Shown here: positions 8,312 to 20,142 of the stretch, one piece after another | How the letters are laid out: each line of letters starts with the position of its first letter | How positions within the stretch are numbered: the first letter of the stretch is position 1 | From: Vicinamibacteria bacterium | GTDB taxonomy: Bacteria > Acidobacteriota > Vicinamibacteria > Fen-336 | Direction of reading: 5' to 3' | NCBI GenBank assembly: GCA_025994075.1 | Contig: JAMQGV010000046.1 | Coordinates: forward strand, 1 to 64,000 | DNA: 64,000 bases | Program-made: the position numbers and the translations under genes | The notes under the pieces: model-generated | The model's database searches: none | What the model was told of the DNA's origin: nothing | The model's input: the letters and a program-made list of their open reading frames with translations, nothing else

Positions 8312-9352
8312 TCAGTCCTTCGCCGCCGGCGGCGCCAGCGGGCTCCAGCTCATCCCGTCCGGCTCGCGGCCCGGCGTCAGCGCGCGCACGATGGCGCCGT
8401 CCGCGAGGCTCAGCACGGAGACGACGTCGGCGCCGCTGTGGGCGACGTAGGCCTCCTTTCCGTCCGGGCGCACGACCACGCCGATCGGCACCGACGACTG
8501 GCCGAACTGGTCGCCGAACAGGCGCCCCTCCGTGTCCTTTGCCGACAGCTTCATGGAGATCCGCTGCACCTCGCGCCGGGCCGCGACGTCGAACACTGCG
8601 AGGTCGTTGGAGCGCGCGCAGGAGACGAGGGCCCGCGTGCCGTCCGGCGTGATCCGCACCCGGATCGGGAACGACGGCGCGCTCAGCGTGGCCTTGACCT
8701 CGAGGCTCGCGGCGTCCACCACCGACACCGTCTCCGCCTCGCGGTTGGTGACCCACACCTCGCGTCCGTCAGGCGTGACGTCCACGCCTTCCGCGCCCTT
8801 GCCGGTCGCCACGTGGCCGAGCACGCGCTGCGCGGCGAGGTCGATCGCCGTCACGTTGCCGGACCCGATGTTGGCGACGAAGGCGCGGCCGCCGTCGGGC
8901 GTCACCGCGACCATGTGGGCGATCTCCTGGCCGGTGGCGATCCGCGACAGCACCTGCCCGGCGTCCACGTCGACCAGGAGCAGCGCCTTTTCGCCTTCGG
9001 CGGTCACCACCGCGCGGCGCCCGTCGGCGAGCCACTGCACGCCGTGCGGCCGCGTGTTCGCTCCCAGCTCGATCGTGGCGGCGACCTTGCCCGCGGCGAG
9101 GTCGAGCACGGTCAGGCTGCCGCCGGGCGCTCCGCGCCTGCCGTAGTTGGTGACCAGCACGCGGCGGCCGTCGGGCGAGGTCGCCGCCTCGTGCGGACCC
9201 TCGCCGGTCGGCAGCGTCAGCGCCACGCGGCCGCTCGCGGCTTCGATCACCGAAGCCGTCGCCTCGCCCTTGTTGAGCACGACGAGCGTTTCCGCGGCGG
9301 CGGGCAGGGCCAACCCTCCCGCCAGGACGGCGCAAGCCAGCAGGCGATTCAT
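8312..9352 (-). CDS. Secreted YVTN-family beta-propeller protein
   Basis: A 346-residue protein with a signal peptide (MNRLLACAVLAGGLALP, cleavage after AAA). The rest is about seven 40-residue blades, each with a variant of DGRRVLVTNYG, DGRRAVVTAEG, DGGRAFVANIG, DGREVWVTN or DGKEAYVAHSG. Such YVTN propellers are periplasmic or extracellular scaffolds or binding domains; some are quinohemoprotein-like, but no haem motif is present here. The start ATG 9352 is leaderless-type (TACGCT 6 nt upstream). It precedes and probably shares a transcript with the DASS transporter. Confidence 0.88.
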   Translation of the reverse strand: MNRLLACAVLAGGLALPAAAETLVVLNKGEATASVIEAASGRVALTLPTGEGPHEAATSPDGRRVLVTNYGRRGAPGGSLTVLDLAAGKVAATIELGANTRPHGVQWLADGRRAVVTAEGEKALLLVDVDAGQVLSRIATGQEIAHMVAVTPDGGRAFVANIGSGNVTAIDLAAQRVLGHVATGKGAEGVDVTPDGREVWVTNREAETVSVVDAASLEVKATLSAPSFPIRVRITPDGTRALVSCARSNDLAVFDVAARREVQRISMKLSAKDTEGRLFGDQFGQSSVPIGVVVRPDGKEAYVAHSGADVVSVLSLADGAIVRALTPGREPDGMSWSPLAPPAAKD

Positions 9353-9358
9353 GATCCA

Positions 9359-9364
9359 AGCGTA
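9359..9364 (-). promoter_or_regulatory. -10 box TACGCT, leaderless-type
   Basis: TACGCT ends 6 nt before the beta-propeller ATG at 9352. It directly follows the hairpin that ends the glgP transcript. Confidence 0.5.
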
Positions 9365-9382
9365 GCGCGCCGCGCGGCGCGC
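9365..9382 (-). terminator. Palindromic hairpin after glgP
   Basis: GCGCGCC-GCGC-GGCGCGC is a perfect 7-bp stem with a 4-nt loop, 3 nt past the glgP stop. No U tract follows. Confidence 0.4.
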
Positions 9383-9385
9383 CGC

Positions 9386-11857
<2,472 letters not shown>

Positions 11858-11863
11858 GGCCGG

Positions 11864-11869
11864 ATGTTA
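11864..11869 (-). promoter_or_regulatory. -10 box TAACAT of glgP, leaderless-type
   Basis: TAACAT ends 6 nt before the GTG at 11857, consistent with transcription starting at the start codon. Confidence 0.45.
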
Positions 11870-11919
11870 GACCCGCTCGCAAGTCCCTGCTACGCTCCCG
11901 CCGCACCGAGCCCGCGAGC

Positions 11920-13002
11920 ATGGCCTCCACTCCCCTCGTCTCGGTCGTGATGCCGGCTCGTGACGCGGAGCGCTTCCTGCCCGAGGCCCTCGCCAGCGTC
12001 CGCGACCAGACCCTCGGCGACTTCGAGTTGATCGCGGTCGACGACGGGTCCCGCGACGGCACCCGGGAGATCCTCGAACGGGCCGCGCGCGAGGACCCGC
12101 GGGTGCGGGTCGTGGACGGCGGCGGCGGGCCCGTCGCCGCCCTGAACGCGGGCTGCTGGCTCGCCCGCGGCCGCTACCTCGCGCGGATGGACGCGGACGA
12201 CGTGTGTCACCCGCAGCGGCTGGCGCGCCAGGTCCGCTTCCTCGAGGCGCATCCGGAGGTCGTGGCGGCCGGGGGCGCGATCGAACTGGTCGACTCGGGG
12301 GGGCGCCCGCTGCAGGTCTTCGCCCTGCCAGCCCGCGACGCCGCGATCCGGCGCCGGCTGCTCTCGCGCAACGCCCTGGCCCATCCCTCCGTGACGATGC
12401 GGACCGAAGCCTGGCGTCGGGCCGGCGGCTATCGCGAGCGGTTCTATCCGGCGGACGACTACGACCTGTGGCTGCGGATGGCCGAACTGGGAGCGCTCGC
12501 GAACCTGCGCGCCGTCATCCTCCGCTATCGCCTGCACCCGGGCCAGACCAGCCTCGCGCTGCTCGAGCAGCAGGCGCTGGGCGCGCTGGCCGCCCGTCTC
12601 TCCGCGGCGCACCGCCGGGACGGCCGCGCCGAACCCGCCGCCGCCGCGCTCCCGGGCCGCTTCTCCGCGGCCGAGTTGACGGAGCTCGGCCTGGCCCCGC
12701 AGCGGATCGAGGCGGCGCTCGTCGAGCAGCACCTGCTGTGGGCGGAGACCCTGGCCCTGTCGCCCGAGACGACGGCAGCAGCCGAAGCGCTGTACGCCGC
12801 GGCTTCGGCGCGCGCCGGCGAGAGGCGAGCCGTGGCCAGCCGCGGCGTGTGGCTGCGGGCCAAGCTGGCGCGCCGGCGCGGCGACCTGGCGAGCGCCGCC
12901 CGCGAACTGCTGCGCTGCCTGGCCCTCGATCCCGGGCTGGTGGCGGCGAGGCTGCTCGGGCGCGCCGGCGGCTGGACCCAGGCGCTGGCCTCGCGCTGGT
13001 AG
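11920..13002 (+). CDS. Family 2 glycosyltransferase
   Basis: This 360-residue protein has an N-terminal GT-A domain (1-220) that transfers a nucleotide-activated sugar. Visible motifs are LVSVVMPARDAERFLPEAL, VDDGSRDGT, ARMDADDVCHPQRL (the metal-binding DXD is DAD) and PADDYDLWLRMAE near the acceptor site. Residues 230-360 are Ala/Arg-rich and helical and match nothing I recognise. It is followed after 7 nt by the large sulfotransferase/GT4 gene, with which it surely forms an operon for a surface polysaccharide or glycan. The ATG 11920 start is weakly supported; a TACGCT box lies 23 nt upstream. Confidence 0.93.
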   Translation: MASTPLVSVVMPARDAERFLPEALASVRDQTLGDFELIAVDDGSRDGTREILERAAREDPRVRVVDGGGGPVAALNAGCWLARGRYLARMDADDVCHPQRLARQVRFLEAHPEVVAAGGAIELVDSGGRPLQVFALPARDAAIRRRLLSRNALAHPSVTMRTEAWRRAGGYRERFYPADDYDLWLRMAELGALANLRAVILRYRLHPGQTSLALLEQQALGALAARLSAAHRRDGRAEPAAAALPGRFSAAELTELGLAPQRIEAALVEQHLLWAETLALSPETTAAAEALYAAASARAGERRAVASRGVWLRAKLARRRGDLASAARELLRCLALDPGLVAARLLGRAGGWTQALASRW

Positions 13003-13009
13003 CGGAGGC

Positions 13010-16000
13010 GTGACGACTCGCGAGACGGAGTCCTGCGCGAGGCTCGTGACCGGCCTGCCCGGCTCGGGCTGGGCGCGCCTCGCACGCTGGCTGGACGCGC
13101 GAGCCGTGCCCCCGGGCGAGTGGGAGCGCCTCTCGGTTCCGGCCGAATCCGAGCCGGGCCCGGTGCTGGGAATCGCCTACCGCCACCCGCTCGACACGGT
13201 CGTCGGCCTGTCGCGTCGGCGCGGCCCGGCGCCGGGCGAACTGCTGGACGCGTGGGTCCGGGCGGCTCGCGATGCCGTCGCCCTGGCCGAGCGCTGGCCG
13301 GGACGCTGCGTCCTGCTCCAGTCCGACGCCGCGCTCGCGTGGCCCTCGGATGCCCGTGCCGCCTTCGGGCTGGACGGCGTCCCGACGCGGCGGGCGCCGC
13401 TGCCGCCGTTGCTCGCGAGCCCGGTCCTGGGCCGTGTCCGCGACGCGCTCCGGCCCTGGCTGCCCGAGCCGCTGGATCTCTACGAGCGTCTCGAGGCCCG
13501 AGCCGCTCTGCCTGCGCCGGGGATCCAGGCGGCCTGGCAGCGCGTCGTGCCCGAGGTGCGCGCCCTGCTCCGCGCCCTGCAGCCGGCCGGCCTCGAGCCG
13601 CTGCTGGCCTGGCTGCTGCCGCGGCTCTACGCCCCGCTGGGAGGCGGACCGCGGACCGGACCGCGCGGAGTCGAAGCGGCCCAGGTGTTCACGCTGGCCC
13701 TGCGTTGTGCCGCCCGCGTGGCCGAGGGCGCCGCGTTGCAGCGGGGCCTGCGGGCGAGCGAAGAACAGGAGGACCGGCTTTCGGCCGCGCTGGAGCAGGC
13801 GACTCGCGAGCGGGACCTGGCACTCGAGCGCGAGCACGAGACGCGACAGGCGTGGGAGCGGTGGTCGGAGCAGGCCACGCGTGAACTCGCGAGCGCCGCC
13901 GCGGAGATCGCGCGCCTGCGCAGCGGATGGGCCGAGGCCACGACACGGGTCGATGCCGCTCCGCGGGGGCGGAGCTGGCTCGAGGCCGCAGCGCGAGCCG
14001 CCAAGGCGCCGCTCAAGCGCGTGCTTCCCGAGTCGACGCGCGTCGCGCTGCGCCAGGTCGCGCGCAGCGGGGGGCGCGGCCTGCCGCAGCCGCTCGACCG
14101 GCTGCGCGCCGCCGGCGCGATCGAGTGGACGTGGCGTGCGTCCTTCGACCCGCCCCAGGTCCTGACGCCGTCGGTGGCGCGGGTCACCGGCTGGGCGCTG
14201 CACCGGGACGCCCCGGTGGCGCGGGTCGAGCTGTTCGTCGACGGCGCCCCGGCCGGCCGCGCCCGCCTCGGCCAGCCGCGTCCCGACGTCGCCCTCGCGT
14301 TCGGCCTGCCGGCGGCCCACGTCTGCGGGTTCCAGGCGGAACTCGACCTCGCCGGCCGCGGGGGGCAGGCGGTCGAGATCACGGCGCGGGTCACGACGCT
14401 CGGCGGCACGACCCTCGACCTCGACGGCTGTCGCGTTGGCCTGCCTGCGGCGGCGGCGGACCCGCTGGCCAGCCAGGCGCTGGCCGCGGCGCGCCGGCCG
14501 CGGCGCCCGCGGTCCGCGGATCGGCCGCTGCGGATCGCGGCGTTCACCCACGGCCTCGGCCTCGGCGGCGGGCAGCTCTACCTCGCGGCGCTGCTCGACC
14601 GGCTCGTGAGCGACGGTGCGGAGGTCTCGCTGCTGTCGCCGGGTGACGGGCCGGTGCGGTCGCGGCTGCGCCCGGAGATCGCGGTCGAAGTGGTCGACGG
14701 CGTCCCGGTCCAGGACCTCGAGGCGCACGAGGCGCGCGTCGCGCAACTGGCCGCCTGGACGGCCGGGTGCCAGCCCGACGTCGTCGTCGTGAACTCGCTG
14801 GGCGCCTTCGCCGGGGCGGAGGCGGCGGGCCGTCTGGGCCTGCCCGTCGTGTGGGCGATCCACGAGAGCTTCCCGATCGAGGTCTTCTGGGCCGTGGCCT
14901 ATCCGTTCCAGATGGACGCGGCGGTCCGTGCCCGCGGCACCCGCGCGGTGCGGGAAGCCGAGCGGGCGGTGTTCGCCGCCCAGGCCACGGCCGACCTGTT
15001 CCGGGACCTGATCCCGGTCGAGCGCCATCGCGTGCTCCCCTACGGCCTCGATCTCGCTGCCCTGGCCACCGCGTCGCGCGACGCCGCGCGGACCGCACTC
15101 GGCATGCCCGCGGACGCCACGGTGCTGCTCTGCCCGGGCACCGTGGAGCCGCGCAAGTGCCAGACCCTCGTCGTCCAGGCCTTCGGCCAGCTTGCCGCGC
15201 GCCACCCCGAAGCCCTGCTGGTGGTGCTCGGCGACCAGTCGAACTGGTACTCGGAAGGGCTCCACCGCTACCTGCGGGCGGCGGGCCTGGAGAATCGCGT
15301 GCGGTGCGTGCCGCTGGCCTCCGAGGTCGCGCCGTGGTTCGCGGCGGCCGACGGCGTCGTGCTGGCCTCGGACATCGAGTCGCTGCCGTTCGTGGTGCTG
15401 GAGGCGATGGCCGCCGCGCGCTGCGTCGCGGCCACGGCGGTCTTCGGCGTGCGCGAGCGGGTGCGCGACGGAGAGAACGGCCTGCTGTTCGAGGCCGGCG
15501 ATCTCGGCGCGCTGGTGGCGGCGCTGGAGCGGCTGCTCTCGATGTCTCCGGCGGAGCGGCGGAGCATCGGCGAGACGGCCGCCCGCGACGCCGCCCGCGA
15601 CCACGACCTGGGCGAGTACGCCCGGCGCTTCCGGGAGGTGCTCGACGAGGTCGTCCCGTCCGCGCCGGCGGGGCCGAGCCTGCCGGCCCGCGAACCGGCG
15701 GTTTCCGGCCTGCCTCCGGCGAGGCCCGTGCGTCCGGCCGCCGCCGAGCCGCAGCGCATCGGCTTCGTCCACGTGCCGCGCTGCGGGGGCACGTTCGTCG
15801 ACGCCTATCTCACCGACCGCGTGCTGTGGCCGCGAGGCTACGCGGTGTACAACTCGTGGGGCTTCGGCCTCGGGCGCGACTGGCTGCCGGACGAGCTGCT
15901 CGCGCTGACCCGCGACGCCACGCGCGCCTACGTCCACAACCACGCCCACGCCTGGCCGCCGCGCGTCGTGCGCCGCCTGCGTCGGGAAGGCTGGTGGCTG

Positions 16001-16420
16001 TTCGCCTTCGTGCGCCGGCCGGCCGACCAGTGGTGCTCGTTCTTCCACTGGGTGCGCGGCCGGGCGCAGCCGGGCGCGTGGCCAGAGATCGGCGAGTGGC
16101 TCCGCGGCGCGACGCTCGACGCGTTCCTGCGCGAGTTGCTGGCGGGGCACCGCCTCGCGCACGTGCGTGAGCAACTGCGGGTGCCCGACCACCATGACGA
16201 ACTCACGCGGGTCGAGGTCTTCGACGAGGCGGCGTTCGACCGGCTGCTGGCCGAGACCTTCGGCCACGCGCGGCAGAAGGTGGAGACGCCGCGCAACGCC
16301 AGCTCCAGCTTGGGCTTCGAGGCCCACGTCGCTGCGGGCGACGTCTCCGAGGAAACCCGGGCGATGGTGGCCGAGGCTGCCGAGACCCGGCTGTTCGAGC
16401 GGATCGCGCGACGCCCGTGA
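13010..16420 (+). CDS. Multidomain fusion: sulfotransferase-like, coiled coil, GT4 glycosyltransferase, sulfotransferase
   Basis: An 1136-residue protein with GTG start 13010 after a GGAGG site. Domains in order: residues 1-130, a degenerate sulfotransferase-like fold (LVTGLPGSGWARLARWL, YRHPLDTVVGLSRRRG); about 245-305, a coiled coil rich in Glu/Arg; about 370-480, a beta-sandwich with VTGWALHRDAPVARVELFVD; about 500-880, a GT-B GT4 domain (HGLGLGGGQLYLAALL, CPGTVEPRKCQTLVVQAF, SDIESLPFVVLEAMA, the E-x7-E type motif); about 910-1136, a sulfotransferase domain with VPRCGGTFVDAY (phosphosulfate loop) and FVRRPADQWCSFFHW (3'-phosphate site). It could build and sulfate a glycan in one polypeptide. 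Coupling to the preceding GT2 is clear; the acceptor is unknown. Confidence 0.85.
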   Translation: MTTRETESCARLVTGLPGSGWARLARWLDARAVPPGEWERLSVPAESEPGPVLGIAYRHPLDTVVGLSRRRGPAPGELLDAWVRAARDAVALAERWPGRCVLLQSDAALAWPSDARAAFGLDGVPTRRAPLPPLLASPVLGRVRDALRPWLPEPLDLYERLEARAALPAPGIQAAWQRVVPEVRALLRALQPAGLEPLLAWLLPRLYAPLGGGPRTGPRGVEAAQVFTLALRCAARVAEGAALQRGLRASEEQEDRLSAALEQATRERDLALEREHETRQAWERWSEQATRELASAAAEIARLRSGWAEATTRVDAAPRGRSWLEAAARAAKAPLKRVLPESTRVALRQVARSGGRGLPQPLDRLRAAGAIEWTWRASFDPPQVLTPSVARVTGWALHRDAPVARVELFVDGAPAGRARLGQPRPDVALAFGLPAAHVCGFQAELDLAGRGGQAVEITARVTTLGGTTLDLDGCRVGLPAAAADPLASQALAAARRPRRPRSADRPLRIAAFTHGLGLGGGQLYLAALLDRLVSDGAEVSLLSPGDGPVRSRLRPEIAVEVVDGVPVQDLEAHEARVAQLAAWTAGCQPDVVVVNSLGAFAGAEAAGRLGLPVVWAIHESFPIEVFWAVAYPFQMDAAVRARGTRAVREAERAVFAAQATADLFRDLIPVERHRVLPYGLDLAALATASRDAARTALGMPADATVLLCPGTVEPRKCQTLVVQAFGQLAARHPEALLVVLGDQSNWYSEGLHRYLRAAGLENRVRCVPLASEVAPWFAAADGVVLASDIESLPFVVLEAMAAARCVAATAVFGVRERVRDGENGLLFEAGDLGALVAALERLLSMSPAERRSIGETAARDAARDHDLGEYARRFREVLDEVVPSAPAGPSLPAREPAVSGLPPARPVRPAAAEPQRIGFVHVPRCGGTFVDAYLTDRVLWPRGYAVYNSWGFGLGRDWLPDELLALTRDATRAYVHNHAHAWPPRVVRRLRREGWWLFAFVRRPADQWCSFFHWVRGRAQPGAWPEIGEWLRGATLDAFLRELLAGHRLAHVREQLRVPDHHDELTRVEVFDEAAFDRLLAETFGHARQKVETPRNASSSLGFEAHVAAGDVSEETRAMVAEAAETRLFERIARRP

Positions 16421-16424
16421 CGCT

Positions 16425-16444
16425 GGCGGGGCCGCGGGCCCGCC
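16425..16444. terminator. Hairpin between convergent genes
   Basis: GGCGGG and CCCGCC flank an inner CC/GG pair with one mismatch, in the 42-bp gap between two converging genes. There is no U tract on either side. Confidence 0.35.
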
Positions 16445-16462
16445 TCGGCGCCTGGAACGCTC

Positions 16463-18232
16463 TCAGCGATCGGCGAAACGCCAGGCCGGCTTCGCGCCGG
16501 GCGCCGGCGGCGCGTCGGTGACCAGCGCCCGCACGAGCTCCACCGGGATCGGGCCCTCCTTGAGGATGCGGTCGTGGAACTCGCGGTCCGTCATGCGCCC
16601 CGCGCCGACGACCTCTTCGCGCAGCGCCCGGAACTGCAGGCCGCCCAGCATGTACGCGGCTTGGTACAGCGGGCCGTAGTCGCCGGCGAACGAGCGCCGC
16701 ACCTCGCCGGTGGCCGTCCATCGCTCGTGGCCCACGCGGTCGACCAGGAAGTCGATGCTCTGCTGCGGCGTCCAGTTGCCCAGGTGGAAGTTGAGCGAGA
16801 ACAGGATTCGCGCGCAGCGGTGCATGCGCCAGAACAGCATGCCGACCCGGTCCTCGGGGGTGCGCGGGAAGCCCTGGTCCCACAGCACGAACTCCCAGTA
16901 CAGCGCCCAGCCTTCGCCCCAGAACGGGGTGCGGAAGGCGCGGCGGTGGGAGGCGTAGCGCTCGTTCATGAACTGCTGCAGGTGGTGGCCGGGGATCAGC
17001 TCGTGGTGGACCACGGCGCGCGCGAACGGCTCGTTGTTGGCGCGCAGGGAGTTGAGCTTGTCCTCCTGCGACATGCCTTCCGTCGGGTAGGCGACCAGGA
17101 TCGTCTCGCCGCCGAGGAAGAACGGCGCCACCTTCTGCCGCTCCGCCGACAGCATCTCCATCCGCCACACGTCTGCCGCCAGCGTCGGCACCGTGACCAG
17201 CCCCTTGCGCTGCACGAAGTCGATCGCCTCCAGCGCGAGCTCCCGCACCCGCTCCGGCTGGCCGCCGGGCTCGACGTACATCCCGCGCACCTTCTCGAGC
17301 GCGCGCTTCCAGTCGTCGCCGAAGCCCATCTCGCGCGAGGCCTTCTTCATCTCCTCGGCGCACCACGCGAACTCGCGTTCGGCGATCGCGAGCAGTTCCT
17401 CCGGGGAGTAGGGGATGCGCTCGTGGGCGAGGTCCGCGAGCAGCGCCGCGCGGCCGATCGGGTCGCCGACGATCGGCTCCTCCTCGCCCGCCTTCCAGCC
17501 CATGCCGTCCTCGCGCAGCCGCTTCGCCAGGTCGGCCATCGACTTCTTCGCGCGCTTCATCGGCTCGCGGGTCCACCACGAGAAGCGCGGGTCGTAGCCG
17601 TCGAAGTGGCGGAACCAGTCGTCGAGGCCCTTCTCCAGTTCGCCGATGCGCAGCGCGGCGCGGCGCGCGAGCGCCCGGTTGGGCTTCGCTTCGCCCTTCA
17701 GCCGCTGCGCGGCGGCGTCGGCACCGGCCGCGAGCTCCTCGAGGGCGCGGGCCGAGGCCGCGCCGTCGGCCGGCTCCAGCATGCGGCGGGACTCGTGCAG
17801 CCGCGCGACGATGCCGGCGAACGGGACGAGCGGCTGCAGCTCGGCCTGCAGCGACTCCTCGCGGTCGAGCAGCGCGAGCTCGTAGCCGAGTCGCTCCGTG
17901 AGCAGCAGGTGGTCGACGCGGCCGGCCGTCGACAGCGACGCGGCGTCGACCCGCGCGACCTGCGCCTGCCAGCCGCGGTAGAAGCCGCGCAGCTTCTCGC
18001 GTCGGGCCGCCGAGCCGGGAATCGTCCACAGTCGCAGGTAGGCCGCGCGGTCGGAGGAGTAGCGCTCGACCAGTGCCTCCAGCTCGGACGTCGCCGGCGC
18101 CTTCGCTTCGGCGAGCGGCACGGCGTAGAGCGTCGCGTCCCGTTCGCGCGCCGGCGAGCCGGGCACCTGGCCCGCGGCAGGCGCGGCGAGCAGCGTCGAG
18201 CAGAACACGGCGACGAGCGGGCGAGCGTCCAC
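16463..18232 (-). CDS. DUF885 family secreted metallohydrolase
   Basis: A 589-residue protein with a signal peptide (DARPLVAVFCSTLLAAPAAG). The DUF885 signature is ARAVVHHELIPGHHLQQFMN, an HExxH-like zinc motif followed by GHH. EGWALYWEFVLWDQGF further along carries the expected downstream Glu. The rest is an all-helical fold, as in M3/M32-related carboxypeptidases. A peptidase role is likely but unproven for the family. I prefer GTG 18232, because GGAGG lies 5 nt upstream; GTG 18238 overlaps that site. It lies 64 bp downstream of the amidase gene on the same strand. Confidence 0.9.
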   Translation of the reverse strand: MDARPLVAVFCSTLLAAPAAGQVPGSPARERDATLYAVPLAEAKAPATSELEALVERYSSDRAAYLRLWTIPGSAARREKLRGFYRGWQAQVARVDAASLSTAGRVDHLLLTERLGYELALLDREESLQAELQPLVPFAGIVARLHESRRMLEPADGAASARALEELAAGADAAAQRLKGEAKPNRALARRAALRIGELEKGLDDWFRHFDGYDPRFSWWTREPMKRAKKSMADLAKRLREDGMGWKAGEEEPIVGDPIGRAALLADLAHERIPYSPEELLAIAEREFAWCAEEMKKASREMGFGDDWKRALEKVRGMYVEPGGQPERVRELALEAIDFVQRKGLVTVPTLAADVWRMEMLSAERQKVAPFFLGGETILVAYPTEGMSQEDKLNSLRANNEPFARAVVHHELIPGHHLQQFMNERYASHRRAFRTPFWGEGWALYWEFVLWDQGFPRTPEDRVGMLFWRMHRCARILFSLNFHLGNWTPQQSIDFLVDRVGHERWTATGEVRRSFAGDYGPLYQAAYMLGGLQFRALREEVVGAGRMTDREFHDRILKEGPIPVELVRALVTDAPPAPGAKPAWRFADR

Positions 18233-18296
18233 GTTCACCTCCGGGAGGACGCGATTGTAGCGGCCAGGCTCCGGAGCCGCGGGCGGATCGACCGGC

Positions 18297-20048
18297 TCAG
18301 GGCACCAGCGGGGGCGGCACCCGGCGCTTCGTGGCCTGCTCGAAGGCGTAGGCGAGCGCGATCAGCCGCGGCTCGCTGCAGGCGAGGCCGGTGAAGCTGA
18401 CGCCGAGCGGCGCGGGCTTGGGGTCGAAGCCCGCCGGAAAGGCGGCCGAGGCCGGCGCCCCGGGCGGCGGCGCATTGGGCACCGTGCCGAACGGCACGAT
18501 CACGGTCGGGTAGCCGGGCTTGGCCGCGATGCCCGCGCCGAAGTTGGCGGCGAACAGCATCGCGTCGAGCTGGTGGGCCGCGAAGGCCGCGTCGAGCCCC
18601 TCGGCCGCGCTCAGCCGCAGGTCCTTCGCGCGGTCGGCCTCGTAGCGGGCGCGGTCCAGCCGCACGTCCATCTCGTCCGAGATGTCGAGCAGCGCCTGCC
18701 CGTACTTGATGGCGCCCGCCTTCTGGTGGGCGACGTTCCACTGCCGCAGCTCGGTCAGCGTCCTGACCGGCGCCTTGTCGCCGAGCGAGCGCAGCCACGC
18801 GTCGAAGTCGCGCTTCATGCCGTACTTGAAGACGATCGAGCAGTCCGCGTCCTGGCCCTTCGCGTCGTCGAGCCCCGAGCACACGCCGAACAGCAGCGAG
18901 TTGTCCTCGGCCTTCGGCGCGACCACGCTCGGGATCTCCACCGGGTCGACGACCACGGCGCCCAGCTTCTTGAGGGTCTCGATCGCCTCGTTCATCACCT
19001 GGAGCCGGGCCTCGTCCAGGCCGCCGCGGGGCTGGGTCGCGCCCGGCGGCGTGACCTTGTCGTAGAAGAACGCGCGCGGGATGCCGATCCGCGCGCCCTT
19101 CAGCGCGCCCGCGTCCAGGAACTTCGTGTAGTCGCGGCCGGGCGGAACCGCGCAGCGCGAGGTGGCGGCGTCGTCGGGGTCGGGTGCCGCGCCCTCGAGC
19201 GCGCCCATCAGGATCGCGGCGTCCGTGACCGTGCGTGCCATCGGCCCGGGCGTGTCCTGGTCGGCGGTGATCGGGATCACCCCGTGGCGGCTGATGCGGC
19301 CGACGGTCGGCTTGATGCCGACCAGCATATTCTGGTTGGCGGGACTGAGGATCGAGCCCGAGGTCTCGGTGCCGACGCTGGCCGCCCAGAAGCTGGCGGC
19401 GGTGCCGGCGCCCGAGCTCGAGCCGCCGGTCGCCAGCACCGGACGGCCGTCGAAGGTCGCCTCGCGCGGGTCGCGGCGCGGGTCGTAGGGATTGAAGCCG
19501 TAGCCCGCGAGCCCGCTGTAGTTGGTCGGCATCCCGCTCGCCACCCAGTTGGCGAGCTCGGTCATCACGGTCTTGGCGAGGATGATCGCGCCGGCCTCGC
19601 GCAGGTTGCGGACCAGCGTCGCCTCGTAGGGCGGCACCAGGCCGTCGAAGGCCAGCGCGCCGCCGGTCGTCGGCATGTCGGTCGTGTGGATGTTGTCCTT
19701 GAGCGCGACCGGAATGCCGTGCAGCGGCCCCCGCACCTTGCCCTGCGCGCGCTCGCGGTCGAGGCGGTCGGCCTCCTCGAGCGCGCGCGGGTTGATCGCG
19801 ATCACCGCGTTCACCCGGTCCTCGTGGAACGCGATCCGCAACAGGTACTGCTCGACGAGCTGGCGCGAGGTGACCCGCTTCTGCTCGAGCGCGGCCCGCA
19901 GCTCGGGGATCGTGGCCTCCACGACGCTGAACGGCGCCACGGGCGTGCGCCCGGGCCGTGGCTCGGCTGCGGCGGCAGTCGAGGCGGCAACCGTCAGCAG
20001 GGTGGCGGTGGCCAGCGAGCGGACGTGGTCGCGGAGTCGGATGATCAC
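18297..20048 (-). CDS. Amidase signature family hydrolase, exported
   Basis: A 583-residue enzyme with the Ser-cis-Ser-Lys triad of the amidase signature family: Lys in IPVALKDNIHTT (about 114), Ser in GGSSSGAGTAA (about 209) and Ser in TETSGSILSP (about 228). GIKPTVGRISRHGVIP and DTPGPMARTV complete the signature. The N-terminus is a signal peptide (LATATLLTVAASTAAAA), so it acts in the periplasm, unlike GatA. Only five residues follow the last conserved block. The GTG 20048 start has a GGAGGG site. A TAGAAT box at 20091-20086 would give a leader of about 30 nt. Substrate is unknown; family members hydrolyse amides, peptides or ureides. Confidence 0.92.
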   Translation of the reverse strand: MIIRLRDHVRSLATATLLTVAASTAAAAEPRPGRTPVAPFSVVEATIPELRAALEQKRVTSRQLVEQYLLRIAFHEDRVNAVIAINPRALEEADRLDRERAQGKVRGPLHGIPVALKDNIHTTDMPTTGGALAFDGLVPPYEATLVRNLREAGAIILAKTVMTELANWVASGMPTNYSGLAGYGFNPYDPRRDPREATFDGRPVLATGGSSSGAGTAASFWAASVGTETSGSILSPANQNMLVGIKPTVGRISRHGVIPITADQDTPGPMARTVTDAAILMGALEGAAPDPDDAATSRCAVPPGRDYTKFLDAGALKGARIGIPRAFFYDKVTPPGATQPRGGLDEARLQVMNEAIETLKKLGAVVVDPVEIPSVVAPKAEDNSLLFGVCSGLDDAKGQDADCSIVFKYGMKRDFDAWLRSLGDKAPVRTLTELRQWNVAHQKAGAIKYGQALLDISDEMDVRLDRARYEADRAKDLRLSAAEGLDAAFAAHQLDAMLFAANFGAGIAAKPGYPTVIVPFGTVPNAPPPGAPASAAFPAGFDPKPAPLGVSFTGLACSEPRLIALAYAFEQATKRRVPPPLVP

Positions 20049-20129
20049 GGGTCCCTCCCCGCCCCGCGCGGGGGCGACGGGCGCGATTCTACGCGTGGGC
20101 CCCGGAGCGCCTTCCTGGCGCACCTCCGA

Positions 20130-20135
20130 TATCAT
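20130..20135 (+). promoter_or_regulatory. -10 box TATCAT, leaderless-type
   Basis: TATCAT ends 7 nt before GTG 20143, with only ccccgcc between them and no ribosome site. Confidence 0.45.
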
Positions 20136-20142
20136 CCCCGCC

